From NCBI RefSeq assembly GCF_013408295.1, contig NZ_JACBYQ010000001.1:806001-870000 (forward strand): 64,000 nucleotides of DNA, in the 5' to 3' direction. Positions 1-7,898 of the stretch are shown in pieces; positions within the stretch are counted from its first letter, which is position 1, and each line of letters begins with the position of its first letter. Below the pieces are notes generated by a model that was not told where the DNA came from, made no database searches, and was given only the letters and a program-made list of their open reading frames with translations. The position numbers were made by a program, and so were the translations under genes. Source of the stretch: Psychromicrobium silvestre. Lineage in GTDB: Bacteria; Actinomycetota; Actinomycetes; Actinomycetales; Micrococcaceae.

Positions 1-416
1 CCACCGCACAACGCCCCTTCGACGTCCGACATGTGGGCAGTAACCTCTATCTCGGCGCGGACGAAAATGATCGGCGACCCTATCAAGCGGTCTGGCTGAA
101 GGCCATTGGTGAAATGCCCGACGACCCTAACCTCCATCGTGCCGCCCTGGCCTTTGCAAGTGATTACACGCTACTGGAACCTTCGTTGCGTCCGCACGGG
201 CTGAGCTGGATCACCCCGGGCATGTCCGTGGCCAGCCTGGATCATGCGATGTGGTGGCATCGCCCCGTTCGGGTCGATGAATGGTTGCTCTACATTGCGC
301 AGTCGCCCAGCGCCTCCGGTGCTCGCGGGCTGAACATTGGCAAGTTCTTTAATCGCGACGGCGTACTGGTCGCCTCGGTGGCTCAAGAGGGCATGATCCG
401 GGTTCCCCAGGCCTAG
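1..416 (+). CDS. tesB: Acyl-CoA thioesterase II (TesB), 3' part
   Basis: This is the C-terminal half of a TesB-family hot-dog thioesterase, which hydrolyses acyl-CoA to free fatty acid and CoA. The frame is open from the window edge (in frame at base 3) and reads RPFDVRHV before the first internal GTG at 33, so the gene starts upstream of the window. The three catalytic regions known for TesB can be seen: SDYTLL, SLDHAMWWHRP and the Gln of VAQEGMIR near the end. It converges on ettA, with a strong hairpin between them. Family assignment is confident; the true substrate is unknown. Confidence 0.9.
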   Translation, partial: TAQRPFDVRHVGSNLYLGADENDRRPYQAVWLKAIGEMPDDPNLHRAALAFASDYTLLEPSLRPHGLSWITPGMSVASLDHAMWWHRPVRVDEWLLYIAQSPSASGARGLNIGKFFNRDGVLVASVAQEGMIRVPQA

Positions 417-448
417 CTGGCACGCGATCTCGGGATAGCTTAACGACT

Positions 449-505
449 TCGGGATAGCCCACCGACGCGACAGTAGGCTATCGCGGTGTCGGTGGGCTAT
501 CCCGA
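449..505. terminator. Long hairpin between tesB and ettA, probable bidirectional terminator
   Basis: Perfect 18-bp arms at 449-466 and 488-505 (TCGGGATAGCCCACCGAC and its complement). The loop contains a further GCGA/TCGC pairing. It lies between two convergent genes. No long T-run follows on either side, so it may act through stem strength or be a repeat-type element. A truncated copy of the arm start (CGGGATAGC) is seen at 431-439. Confidence 0.6.
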
Positions 506-550
506 ACGCTAAGACCCTGAGCGCTAAGACTCGGGGCCAGTTAAAGGAAC

Positions 551-2233
551 TTAGTCGCGGGTGAGCTTGCGGTAGGTAACCCGGTGCGGACGAGCCGCAT
601 CTGCACCTAAGCGCTCAACCTTGTTTTCCTCGTAGGATTCGAAGTTGCCTTCAAACCAGTACCAGTTAGCCGGGTTCTCTTCGGTGCCTTCGTAAGCCAG
701 GATATGGGTGGCTACCCGGTCCAGGAACCAACGATCGTGAGAAACCACCACGGCGCAGCCGGGGAATTCAAGCAGGGCGTTCTCCAGGCTGGAGAGGGTT
801 TCCACGTCCAGGTCGTTGGTGGGTTCGTCAAGAAGTAGCAAGTTGCCACCCTGCTTCAGGGTCAGCGCCAGGTTGAGCCGATTGCGCTCCCCACCGGAAA
901 GCACCCCAGCCTTCTTCTGCTGATCCGGTCCCTTGAATCCAAAGGCCGAGACATAGGCACGGGAAGGCATTTCAACATTGCCCACCTTGATGAAATCCAG
1001 TCCATCGGAAACAACCTCCCAAAGGTTCTTCTCCGGATCGATGCCGCCACGGCTCTGATCCACATAGGAAACCCGGACCGAATCACCGATCTTGAGGTCA
1101 CCGCCGTCGAGCGGTTCCATTCCCACGATGGTCTTGAAAAGCGTTGTTTTTCCAACACCGTTCGGGCCGATGACGCCGACAATGCCATTGCGAGGAAGCG
1201 AGAAGGACAATCCGTTGATGAGCTCGCGATCGCCGAAGCCCTTTTGCAGCTTGTTGGCCTCAAGAACGAGCGAACCCAGTCGCGGTCCCGGCGGGATTTG
1301 AATCTCTTCGAAGTCGAGTTTCCGGGTGCGATCGGCCTCGGCAGCCATCTCTTCATAGCGAGCCAAACGAGCCTTGGATTTAGTTTGCCGGCCCTTAGCG
1401 TTGGAGCGGACCCAGTCGAGTTCTTCAGACAGCCTTCGGGCAAGTTTTGCGTCCTTTTTACCCTGAACCTCCAAGCGGGCGCGCTTCTTCTCCAGGTAAG
1501 TGGAGTAGTTGCCCTCATACGGGTACAGGTGCCCCCTATCAACCTCCGCGATCCATTCGGCAACGTGATCCAGGAAGTAACGATCGTGAGTCACGGCGAG
1601 TACGGCGCCGGCATAGCTGGAGAGGTGCTGCTCTAGCCACAGCACGCTCTCTGCATCAAGGTGGTTAGTGGGTTCGTCCAGGAGCAGCAGGTCGGGCTTT
1701 TGCAGAAGCAATTTGCACAGTGCTACGCGGCGCCGCTCGCCGCCGGAGAGCACCGTGACATCTGCATCACCCGGAGGGCAGCGCAAGGCATCCATGGCCT
1801 GTTCCAGCTGGGAATCCAGGTCCCAAGCATCGGCGGCGTCAATGGCTTCCTGCAGCTTGCCCATCTCTTCGAGAAGAGAGTCATAGTCCGCGTCGGGGTT
1901 GGCCATCTCCTCGGAAATCTCGTTGAAGCGTTGGATCTTGCCGTAGATCTCGCCGACTCCCTCTTGGACGTTGCCCAAGACAGTCTTCTCTTCGTTCAGC
2001 GGCGGCTCCTGCAAGAGGATGCCAACGCTGTAGCCCGGGCTCAACCGGGCTTCGCCATTGGAGGGGGTGTCCAACCCGGCCATAATTTTCAAGATGGTCG
2101 ACTTGCCGGCGCCATTGGGACCCACCACACCGATCTTGGCGCCGGGGAAGAAGGACATGCTGACATCGTCGAGGATGACCTTATCGCCCACTGCTTTGCG
2201 GGCCTTGGTCATGGTGTAAATGAATTCCGCCAT
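551..2233 (-). CDS. ettA: Energy-dependent translational throttle protein EttA (ABC-F ATPase)
   Basis: A 560-residue cytoplasmic ABC-F protein with two ATPase domains and no membrane segments. Domain 1 has Walker A GPNGAGKST near residue 40 and signature LSGGERRRVAL with LLLLDEPTNHLD. The linker, about residues 240-320, is rich in Lys/Arg and Glu, as in the ABC-F P-site tRNA interaction motif. Domain 2 has GPNGVGKTT, LSGGERNRLNLAL and LLLLDEPTNDLD. The length and the opening MAEFIYTM match EttA, which binds the ribosomal E site and gates the first elongation step according to ATP/ADP ratio. Both catalytic Glu residues (DEP) are present. Encoded alone, facing tesB. Confidence 0.95.
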   Translation of the reverse strand: MAEFIYTMTKARKAVGDKVILDDVSMSFFPGAKIGVVGPNGAGKSTILKIMAGLDTPSNGEARLSPGYSVGILLQEPPLNEEKTVLGNVQEGVGEIYGKIQRFNEISEEMANPDADYDSLLEEMGKLQEAIDAADAWDLDSQLEQAMDALRCPPGDADVTVLSGGERRRVALCKLLLQKPDLLLLDEPTNHLDAESVLWLEQHLSSYAGAVLAVTHDRYFLDHVAEWIAEVDRGHLYPYEGNYSTYLEKKRARLEVQGKKDAKLARRLSEELDWVRSNAKGRQTKSKARLARYEEMAAEADRTRKLDFEEIQIPPGPRLGSLVLEANKLQKGFGDRELINGLSFSLPRNGIVGVIGPNGVGKTTLFKTIVGMEPLDGGDLKIGDSVRVSYVDQSRGGIDPEKNLWEVVSDGLDFIKVGNVEMPSRAYVSAFGFKGPDQQKKAGVLSGGERNRLNLALTLKQGGNLLLLDEPTNDLDVETLSSLENALLEFPGCAVVVSHDRWFLDRVATHILAYEGTEENPANWYWFEGNFESYEENKVERLGADAARPHRVTYRKLTRD

Positions 2234-2330
2234 GCTTCAAGGCTAGTGGGTGCATGGCGCTAACTCACAACGCAGCCGTTTCGGAGTGGGATCTCAGCGA
2301 AGCGCCCGGCGATGGAGGGCTGCTATTTCC

Positions 2331-2804
2331 TCAGTCTTGATCTCCGACAAAGCACTTTCCAGTCGAAAGCACCGGCTGCAGGGTGATCGAGACTTTCCCT
2401 TCCCGGATCTGGCCGATGACGCAGGATTTCTCAACTTTGACCGAGCCCTGGATCGCGTCCACATCAAGTCCGGTGGGGGTTTTCGAAATCGAGACCTCAA
2501 CGTCCGTTGCAGCAACTCCTAGCCCTTGCAGGGTGCTGCGGATCTGATCTTGGCTGGGTTTCGGGCTCTTCGCGGCCAAGCTAGTCAAAGCCTTATTAAC
2601 TTTTGTCACCATAGTGCCCACCGGCCCAGGAGATTTGCTGGCCAGTTCGGAAGCTGCCGGAACTGGGTCGCTGGTGGAGCTTGGGGTTGGCTGAGTGCAT
2701 GCGCTCAAGAGCAGTCCGGTCGTAAGCGCCACGATAGCGACCGAGGTGGCACGGTGAACTTTGTGTCTTGCGGAGAACATCTGCGCACTTTGCTTCTGAG
2801 TCAC
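2331..2804 (-). CDS. Probable lipoprotein, DUF6993-like
   Basis: A 157-residue protein with a basic N-terminus, a hydrophobic segment (about 18-32) and a lipobox LLSAC with Cys near position 36, so it should be lipid-anchored on the outer face of the membrane. A Ser/Pro/Thr-rich spacer follows. The rest is a small domain with VSISKTPTGLDVDAIQGSVKVEKSCVIGQIREGK and two Cys that could form a disulfide. It resembles the uncharacterised DUF6993 lipoproteins of Micrococcaceae. Function unknown. It lies downstream of, and in the same direction as, the MFS gene. Confidence 0.7.
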   Translation of the reverse strand: MTQKQSAQMFSARHKVHRATSVAIVALTTGLLLSACTQPTPSSTSDPVPAASELASKSPGPVGTMVTKVNKALTSLAAKSPKPSQDQIRSTLQGLGVAATDVEVSISKTPTGLDVDAIQGSVKVEKSCVIGQIREGKVSITLQPVLSTGKCFVGDQD

Positions 2805-2834
2805 CCGCTTATTCTGCCATTATTCCGAGCTGAA

Positions 2835-4274
2835 CTACTCACCGCGAGTAGCTATCATCGTTGCCCGACTCGTCGTACGGAAGCAGACCAATAGGGCAAG
2901 TATCGCCATCAGCAAGGAAAACACGAGTGCTCCGGTCACCGGCCAGCGGCTGTGTTCGAGCTCCGAGGCCGGTAGCAGCGCGGAAAGAGCACCGAAGATC
3001 ACCCCGACAATAGCCAAGGCTGCTGCAGAACCGATCGAGTCCGCCATGGACATGGCCGAGGATATCTCTCCCTGATTGCTCTGGGAGGCTTGCGACAAGC
3101 CCATGGTGCTCAATCGGGCCAGCCCAAATCCCATTCCCGCCCCGGCAAAAATCCAAGCTGCGATGAGCATCGGCGCGGGCAGTGACATCAGCACAGCCCC
3201 CGTAATGACGAAAAGTGAGAAACAAAGCGATGCTGCACCCACCCTCACCGCCCGGGCGTGGGACAGTTGCTCTGTGAGCCTGGATTGCGTCACCGAGGCA
3301 GCTGTCCACGAAATTCCACCCACTGTAAGCGCCAATCCCGCCAGGGTCGGGCTCAGCTCGTAATGGTTGACCAGCCCGAGGACGATGTAGACCTCTGCGC
3401 TGAAAAAGGCTGCCGAAAGAAGCGCTCGAAGCAAGATGATGCTCGGCAGTCCCCGCCGTGATCGCAGGGTTCCCGGCGGCAGCAAAGGACGCACCGCGAT
3501 CATCACCCCGGCTAGCCCAGCAATGACCAAAAGCAGCGCGGCGATGCCCGAAAATTGCGCAGCCATGCCTAGTAACAAGGTCGCTATCGCGACCAGCAAA
3601 GCCCATAGAAGCCGCTTTCGCCAAGGAGTCTCGGCGTTTCCTGGCCCCATCTGACCGGAGTTGGCACGGATACCTGGCAACATCATCATCAAAGCCAGTG
3701 GAAGGAGGATCAGCACACCGAAGAAAACCCATCTCCAGTGCAGATGATCTGCGATAAGGCCTGCGATGAAGGGGCCTACCACCGAGGGCACGGCCCAGGC
3801 TACCGAAAAGGCTGCAAAGATCTTCGGTAAGAGCCTCGCCGGGTAGATTCTGGCAAGCAGTACATAGATCACCACGCTAATCGCCCCGCTACCGATCCCC
3901 TGGACCGCACGGGCAGCTACCAGCATCAACATCGAGGAAGCCAAGCCTGCCATCAGCAGTCCGAGCGCAAAAATTCCCAGCGCTGCAAAAAGCGGCGTCC
4001 GTGGGCCCCTGCGATCAGACCAGGATCCCGCCGCCACCATACCAATCACACCGGTGGCGAAGGTCATGGCGAACACCAGGCCATAAAGGGCATCTCCGGA
4101 GAGCTCTGCACTAACTAAAGGCATGATGGTCGTCACCGCAAGGGATTCAAAGGCGGTCAGCACCACGATGGAAAACATTCCTATCGTGGTCATCAGATAC
4201 TGCGGCGACCAGACAGACTCTTTGGCGGCCACAGTATCCTTTCCGGCGTCAATTGAGCGGTCATCAATAGTCAT
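2835..4274 (-). CDS. MFS transporter, drug:H+ antiporter type
   Basis: A 479-residue polytopic membrane protein with about 14 hydrophobic segments. The N-terminal half carries GSWSDRRGPRTPLFAA (motif A, cytoplasmic loop 2-3) and AARAVQGIGSGAISVVIYVLLARIYP, typical of DHA2-type multidrug exporters. Substrate cannot be told from sequence. A perfect 8-bp inverted repeat lies 15-34 bases before the start and may be an operator. The 3' neighbour is the lipoprotein gene, 30 bases on. Confidence 0.85.
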   Translation of the reverse strand: MTIDDRSIDAGKDTVAAKESVWSPQYLMTTIGMFSIVVLTAFESLAVTTIMPLVSAELSGDALYGLVFAMTFATGVIGMVAAGSWSDRRGPRTPLFAALGIFALGLLMAGLASSMLMLVAARAVQGIGSGAISVVIYVLLARIYPARLLPKIFAAFSVAWAVPSVVGPFIAGLIADHLHWRWVFFGVLILLPLALMMMLPGIRANSGQMGPGNAETPWRKRLLWALLVAIATLLLGMAAQFSGIAALLLVIAGLAGVMIAVRPLLPPGTLRSRRGLPSIILLRALLSAAFFSAEVYIVLGLVNHYELSPTLAGLALTVGGISWTAASVTQSRLTEQLSHARAVRVGAASLCFSLFVITGAVLMSLPAPMLIAAWIFAGAGMGFGLARLSTMGLSQASQSNQGEISSAMSMADSIGSAAALAIVGVIFGALSALLPASELEHSRWPVTGALVFSLLMAILALLVCFRTTSRATMIATRGE

Positions 4275-4288
4275 GGACTCAACCTAGA

Positions 4289-4308
4289 ACCTCAAGAACT
4301 CTTGAGGT
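4289..4308. promoter_or_regulatory. Inverted repeat upstream of the MFS gene (candidate operator)
   Basis: ACCTCAAG-AACT-CTTGAGGT is a perfect 8-bp inverted repeat placed 15 bases before the start codon of the MFS gene. The location fits repressor binding over a promoter or 5' leader. On the minus strand a run of six T (4309-4316 region) precedes the stem, so it is not a normal terminator for ssb. No dedicated regulator gene is adjacent. Confidence 0.4.
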
Positions 4309-4398
4309 CAAAAAAGCCCCCGCCTGATCACACCCGTTGCTGGCAAGCCTAGCTCTGGTATTTCGCTGTGCGAAACCCTCGGGCAGACCGCCAACAAA

Positions 4399-5088
4399 CT
4401 AAAACGGTGGCTCAGAATCGTCACTACTATCGTCCCTTGTTACCGAACTTCTCCCCCTCGGTTTCGGCGCCTTGACAACCTGACTGGGTGGAGCCTCACC
4501 GCTTAGTCGAGCGTCGCCGTCGTCCTGCACACTCTCGGTGCCCTCTCCCTGTGTACCTCCGGCTTGAGCGGCAAAGATCAGTTGTTCGGGAGGTTGGGCG
4601 GGAGCTTCTTGTGGACTACTGGCTGGCTCTTCAGAACTTGCGTCCCGTCCTTCAGGAGTTCCTGTTTCCACCTGATCTAGCGCCCGAGGCTCAGCAGATG
4701 CATCACCAGCGATCTTCTCCAGCTCTGCAGTAGTGCTTGCCCTTTTGAATTTCGCCGTACCCCAGACCAGATCATGCCCCACCGCGTCGGCATCGATTTC
4801 TGGTGCAATTCCGTGCCGCTCCCCCTTGGTCCATTGCCGCAGTTTCAATTTCCCGGTGACAATCACCCGTTCCCCCTTACTCACGCTGCAGGAAGCGTTT
4901 TGCGCTAGGCCACGGAACATTGACACCGAGTACCAATTAGTTCCGGCGTCAACCCATTGGCTCCGCACTCGATCAAAGCGGCGCTCGGTGGAACCAAGGC
5001 GAAAGGTTGCTATCGGCCAACCAGATTCGGTCAGGGTCATTCGCACCTCACTTGCCACAAAGCCTCGGACGGTTACTACATCGTTCAT
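4399..5088 (-). CDS. ssb: Single-stranded DNA-binding protein, second (paralogous) type
   Basis: A 229-residue SSB. The OB-fold occupies about residues 1-115 (MNDVVTVRGFVASEV, WYSVSMFRGLAQNA, VTGKLKLRQW), followed by a long acidic Pro/Glu/Ser-rich tail and a C-terminal tip SDDSEPPF. An acidic tip ending in PPF is the partner-binding tail typical of SSBs. The N-terminus differs from the usual actinobacterial replication SSB, so this is probably a paralogue; that is inference. The upstream region carries a two-part element also found before yraN-comM-dprA, suggesting a role in DNA uptake or recombination. Confidence 0.88.
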   Translation of the reverse strand: MNDVVTVRGFVASEVRMTLTESGWPIATFRLGSTERRFDRVRSQWVDAGTNWYSVSMFRGLAQNASCSVSKGERVIVTGKLKLRQWTKGERHGIAPEIDADAVGHDLVWGTAKFKRASTTAELEKIAGDASAEPRALDQVETGTPEGRDASSEEPASSPQEAPAQPPEQLIFAAQAGGTQGEGTESVQDDGDARLSGEAPPSQVVKAPKPRGRSSVTRDDSSDDSEPPF

Positions 5089-5191
5089 GATCTCTACTCC
5101 TGGATCTATTCGGTTTCTCTTTCAGTTGCCTTGATAAGGCCACTGCCAGTTTCCGACCAGGTGAGGAACACCGCCACGATGCGAACACACG

Positions 5192-5229
5192 ATGTGAGGA
5201 AAAGGTCACTTAAACGGGTTTGGGGAGGA
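5192..5229 (-). promoter_or_regulatory. Two-part conserved element upstream of ssb (copy 1)
   Basis: On the + strand ATGTGAGGAAA (5192-5202), 17 bases, then TTGGGGAGGA (5220-5229). Read toward ssb this is TCCTCCCCAA-N17-TTTCCTCACAT, ending about 104 bases before the ATG. The same 21 bases with the same 17-base spacer occur at 52880-52917, while the spacers match at only 7 of 17 positions. The spacing resembles a -35/-10 promoter for an alternative sigma factor, or a bipartite activator site. Confidence 0.6.
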
Positions 5230-5243
5230 GGAGTGCCCGCTCA

Positions 5244-6176
5244 TCAGCGGAGCAGTTCGCGGGTGACTTCAGTGTCGAAGTAGCGCCCCTTGGCCAGGTC
5301 TTCGAGCAGGCTGGGTTGGGAGGGCTGCCAGCCCAGCAGTTCACGGGTGAGGGTGTTCGACACCGGGACGTCGAGGCTCATGAAGGGACTCAGCCAGCCG
5401 AAGTGCTTCTCTGCGGTCTCAGGGGCAACGGAAGTCACCGGTAGGTCAAGGCGGCGAGCGATCATTTCAGCGATATCTCGGAGCGCGACGCCCTCCTCCG
5501 CAGCACCATGCAGCGCCGATCCCGCGGGTGCTTCCTCAACGGCCAGGCGGAACAATCGGGCGATATCAAGTCGGTGAACCGCAGGCCACCGATTGCTGCC
5601 GTCACCAATGTAGGCGGAGACATTCTTGGCGCGAGCGGTGGCGACCAAGTGCGGTACCCAGGCACGGTCCCCCTCACCGTGGACGGTCGGAGAAACCCGG
5701 ACCACCGAGGATCTGACGCCGCGCGAGGAAAAAGCGAGAGCAGCCTGGGCGGTGACCGACCGAATTACATAGGGGGAATCATCAACGATGGGTTCATCCC
5801 GCTCGGTTACTGCGCGCCCGGTGGGGAAGCCGATGAAACCACTGGCCAACACTAGCGGGCGATCGGTACCTGCCAATGCATCGCCGAAGGTATCGACGAC
5901 GCGACGATCAGCCTCAGCGGCGCCCAGGTAGTCGCCGGTGAAGGCACGTTCGCCATGAAAGGCAAGGTTGATCACCCCGTCGGAGGCCGCGGCAGTTTCC
6001 CCCAACAGCTCGAGGTCATCAAGAGTGCCGTGGACGACTTCGACGCCGGCTGCGCTGAGCGCGGCGGCGGAGGTGGCTGAGCGGGCAAGCCCCACGACCT
6101 GATGGCCCGCGCCGATGAGCTCGGGAACGACAGCAGAGCCGATAAAACCGGAGGCTCCGGTCACAAAGATACGCAT
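5244..6176 (-). CDS. NAD(P)-dependent short-chain/epimerase-family oxidoreductase
   Basis: A 310-residue Rossmann protein of the extended SDR (NAD-dependent epimerase/dehydratase) type. The dinucleotide motif is VTGASGFIGSAV at residues 4-15. The usual catalytic Tyr-x3-Lys pair is not evident; SPYVIRSVTAQAA occupies that region, so this is an atypical member. The ATG at 6176 is preferred over 6188 because GGAG lies six bases before it and MRIFVTG is the usual family start. Divergent from a tetR gene across a region with two inverted repeats, so probably controlled by it. Confidence 0.85.
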   Translation of the reverse strand: MRIFVTGASGFIGSAVVPELIGAGHQVVGLARSATSAAALSAAGVEVVHGTLDDLELLGETAAASDGVINLAFHGERAFTGDYLGAAEADRRVVDTFGDALAGTDRPLVLASGFIGFPTGRAVTERDEPIVDDSPYVIRSVTAQAALAFSSRGVRSSVVRVSPTVHGEGDRAWVPHLVATARAKNVSAYIGDGSNRWPAVHRLDIARLFRLAVEEAPAGSALHGAAEEGVALRDIAEMIARRLDLPVTSVAPETAEKHFGWLSPFMSLDVPVSNTLTRELLGWQPSQPSLLEDLAKGRYFDTEVTRELLR

Positions 6177-6192
6177 AAGAAACTCCATTAGT

Positions 6193-6248
6193 TGACTTCA
6201 GTTACTGTAATCAATCTTATGATCTGATTGCAGCAACTGCAATCAGAT
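6193..6248. promoter_or_regulatory. Twin TetR-type operators between the oxidoreductase and tetR
   Basis: Operator A is a perfect 12-bp inverted repeat with a 3-base centre: arms 6222-6233 (ATCTGATTGCAG) and 6237-6248, centre CAA. Operator B is a related imperfect site at 6193-6213 (TGACTTCAG-TTA-CTGTAATCA, 7 of 9 pairs). The centres are 32 bp apart, about three helical turns. Both lie within the 83-base divergent intergenic region, the classic setting for autoregulation by the adjacent TetR protein. Confidence 0.8.
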
Positions 6249-6259
6249 AGTATCTAGCT

Positions 6260-6844
6260 ATGAGTAGATGGGAGCCGAATGCACGCGGGCGACTGGCAGC
6301 AGCAGCGCTGGAACTCTACAGCGAGCGTGGTTACGAACAGACAGCCGTCGCAGAGATCGCCAAACACGCCGGGCTTACCGAGCGAACCTTCTTCAATCAC
6401 TACGCCGATAAACGCGAGGTGCTGTTTGCCACCGCCGATGAGTTTCGGGACCGGTTTGTGGGGGCCGTGTCCGATGCGCTGAAGTCTGTCGCGCCGATCG
6501 ACGCGCTAGCCGCGGGGCTTGAGGCGATTGCTGAGATGCTCACCGAGCAACGTGATTTCGTGCGTTCTCGTCAGGCCGTGATCATGTTGAACCCCGAGCT
6601 CCAGGAACGCGACCTGATTAAGCTCGCCTCAACCTCGGCTGCGCTGGCCGAAACTCTGCGCCAGCACGGCATTGCGGAACCCGAGGCTAGTCTGGCCGCA
6701 GAGTCTGGGATTGCTCTTTTCAAGGTCAGCTTCCATCGATGGATCGCCACAAAGGAAGAACACGAGCTATCACTGTTCATGCGGGAGGCACTGGACGCAC
6801 TCAAGTCCGTGACCGCTGGCAAGGGTGCTAGATCGGTTACCTAG
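6260..6844 (+). CDS. TetR-family transcriptional regulator
   Basis: A 194-residue one-component repressor. The helix-turn-helix spans about residues 11-55 (AALELYSERGYEQTAVAEIAKHAGLTERTFFNHYADKRE in shorter form visible as GLTERTFFNHYADK). The C-terminal half is helical and should form the ligand and dimerisation domain. Divergently paired with an SDR-type oxidoreductase, which is the likely target. The effector is unknown. Confidence 0.9.
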   Translation: MSRWEPNARGRLAAAALELYSERGYEQTAVAEIAKHAGLTERTFFNHYADKREVLFATADEFRDRFVGAVSDALKSVAPIDALAAGLEAIAEMLTEQRDFVRSRQAVIMLNPELQERDLIKLASTSAALAETLRQHGIAEPEASLAAESGIALFKVSFHRWIATKEEHELSLFMREALDALKSVTAGKGARSVT

Positions 6845-7059
6845 CTGCCCGATGAGCAGACTGGGATTTTTAGGACCACTCAGCAAGTGCCCGAGAGTTG
6901 AGCCAGTTCGTTAAGCGCTCGGCCGGGGGCCCTGATCGCCTGAAAACACTGGCTCCTCGCCTGCCTCACAACGACTATGGGAGCTGGAGAAGCCGGGGCC
7001 ACTTCGAAAGAGCGATCACGGATGTGTGGTCAGCAGGTGCACGCGGTCACGATGGCCCA
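6845..7059. other. Intergenic, no gene seen
   Basis: No open frame here has a convincing start, ribosome binding site or recognisable product. Frames that cross this stretch run into the structured element on the right and look accidental. Confidence 0.5.
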
Positions 7060-7191
7060 ACCCTTTCTGAGCTCAGAAAGGGTCCGGTTTTCACCGCAAG
7101 ACCGCGACTGCATACCTTGTCCGCCCTTCGGTGCCTGTGCGGACAAAGCTTGCGGTGAATAAGCATGTCAGTCGCGGCGATTTACATGCTT
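7060..7191. repeat. Structured non-coding element with perfect palindrome and nested/crossing stems
   Basis: 7060-7083 is a perfect 24-base palindrome (ACCCTTTCTGAG and its complement). It is followed by stems A 7091-7100/7149-7158 (TCACCGCAAG), B 7117-7124/7139-7146 (TTGTCCGC), C 7102-7110/7169-7177 (CCGCGACTG) and D 7161-7168/7184-7191 (AAGCATGT), all perfect. A encloses B; C crosses A, and D encloses C'. This could be a folded RNA with a pseudoknot, two alternative folds, or a REP/MITE-like mobile element. Confidence 0.5.
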
Positions 7192-7261
7192 GTCCTTTAG
7201 GTCCTAAGCGATGCTTCTACCCCAAAGACCCGAACACACTGAACCGGCGCCCACCAAGTAA

Positions 7262-7453
7262 CTAAATGGTTTGCCAGGTGTTCCCACCATCGGTCGAGGA
7301 GACCGCCGCTGCCTCGAAGCCGAGCGCATCGGCTTGCTGCTGTACGTAACCAATTGCTCTGTCTTCCTGGGTGGCCGCGATCTCAAAAACCTCACCTTTA
7401 TTCACCCCGGAAAGATATTTGAGCCCATACTTCACCTGCAAAGTTTCAGTCAT
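7262..7453 (-). CDS. Small hypothetical protein
   Basis: About 63 residues starting MTETLQVKYGLKYL. It is a soluble mixed alpha/beta-looking protein with a Trp near the end (DGGNTWQTI). Other possible starts are ATG 7462 and TTG 7489; none has a clear ribosome binding site, so a leaderless start is possible. Not assigned to a known family. The coding bias (GAA, GGC, GTC in frame) is compatible with a real gene. Confidence 0.55.
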   Translation of the reverse strand: MTETLQVKYGLKYLSGVNKGEVFEIAATQEDRAIGYVQQQADALGFEAAAVSSTDGGNTWQTI

Positions 7454-7711
7454 ACCACCCATTATTGAGCCGGATATTTGAATCGTCAATACCTAATCCT
7501 CGACCTTCGGGTGGGGATTTGTTCGTTAGACCATTTCTCGACTATCACTTGGGATAGTTTCCTGTTCTTGGCACCGGGAGTTGAGTCGCGTCGGCAGCGC
7601 TCCCCTACCTGCCCTGGCTCTCGACCTAGCAGCCCTGATTCATAACTGTCAGTAAACCGTCAGACAGCAGTCCCATGCGCGCCCATGTTCAGTGTAAATA
7701 AAAGAGTATTG

Positions 7712-7784
7712 TGCCCCGGGCGGGAATCGAACCCACGACCAAGAGATTAGAAGGCTCCTGCTCTATCCGCTGAGCTACCGAGGC
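7712..7784 (-). tRNA. tRNA-Arg (anticodon UCU)
   Basis: A 73-nt cloverleaf on the minus strand. Acceptor GCCTCGG/CCGGGGC (one G-U pair), D-arm GCTC/GAGC, anticodon loop CTTCTAA with anticodon TCT, T-arm GTGGG-TTCGATT-CCCGC. CCA is not encoded. The closing pair of the anticodon stem is a C-U mismatch. It reads the rare AGA codon. Confidence 0.92.
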
Positions 7785-7898
7785 TGGTGTTCGCCCATAA
7801 GGGCAAAACATCTCTACTACTCTACCGAATCCTGAGGCGATATTGACCGCAGGCCATCTAGCGTCAACTCAGTGGTCACCGGCAGAAAGGGCCAGAGC

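Noticed and set aside
862-1563. 233-codon minus-strand frame inside ettA
   Set aside because: Shadow of ettA in another frame; basic low-complexity product with no domain.
2839-3732. 297-codon minus-strand frame inside the MFS gene
   Set aside because: Shadow frame of the MFS gene; no domain, no membrane segments.
6898-7162. Two overlapping plus-strand frames of 61-86 codons
   Set aside because: They run through the perfect palindromes at 7060-7191, have no start signal and resemble no protein.
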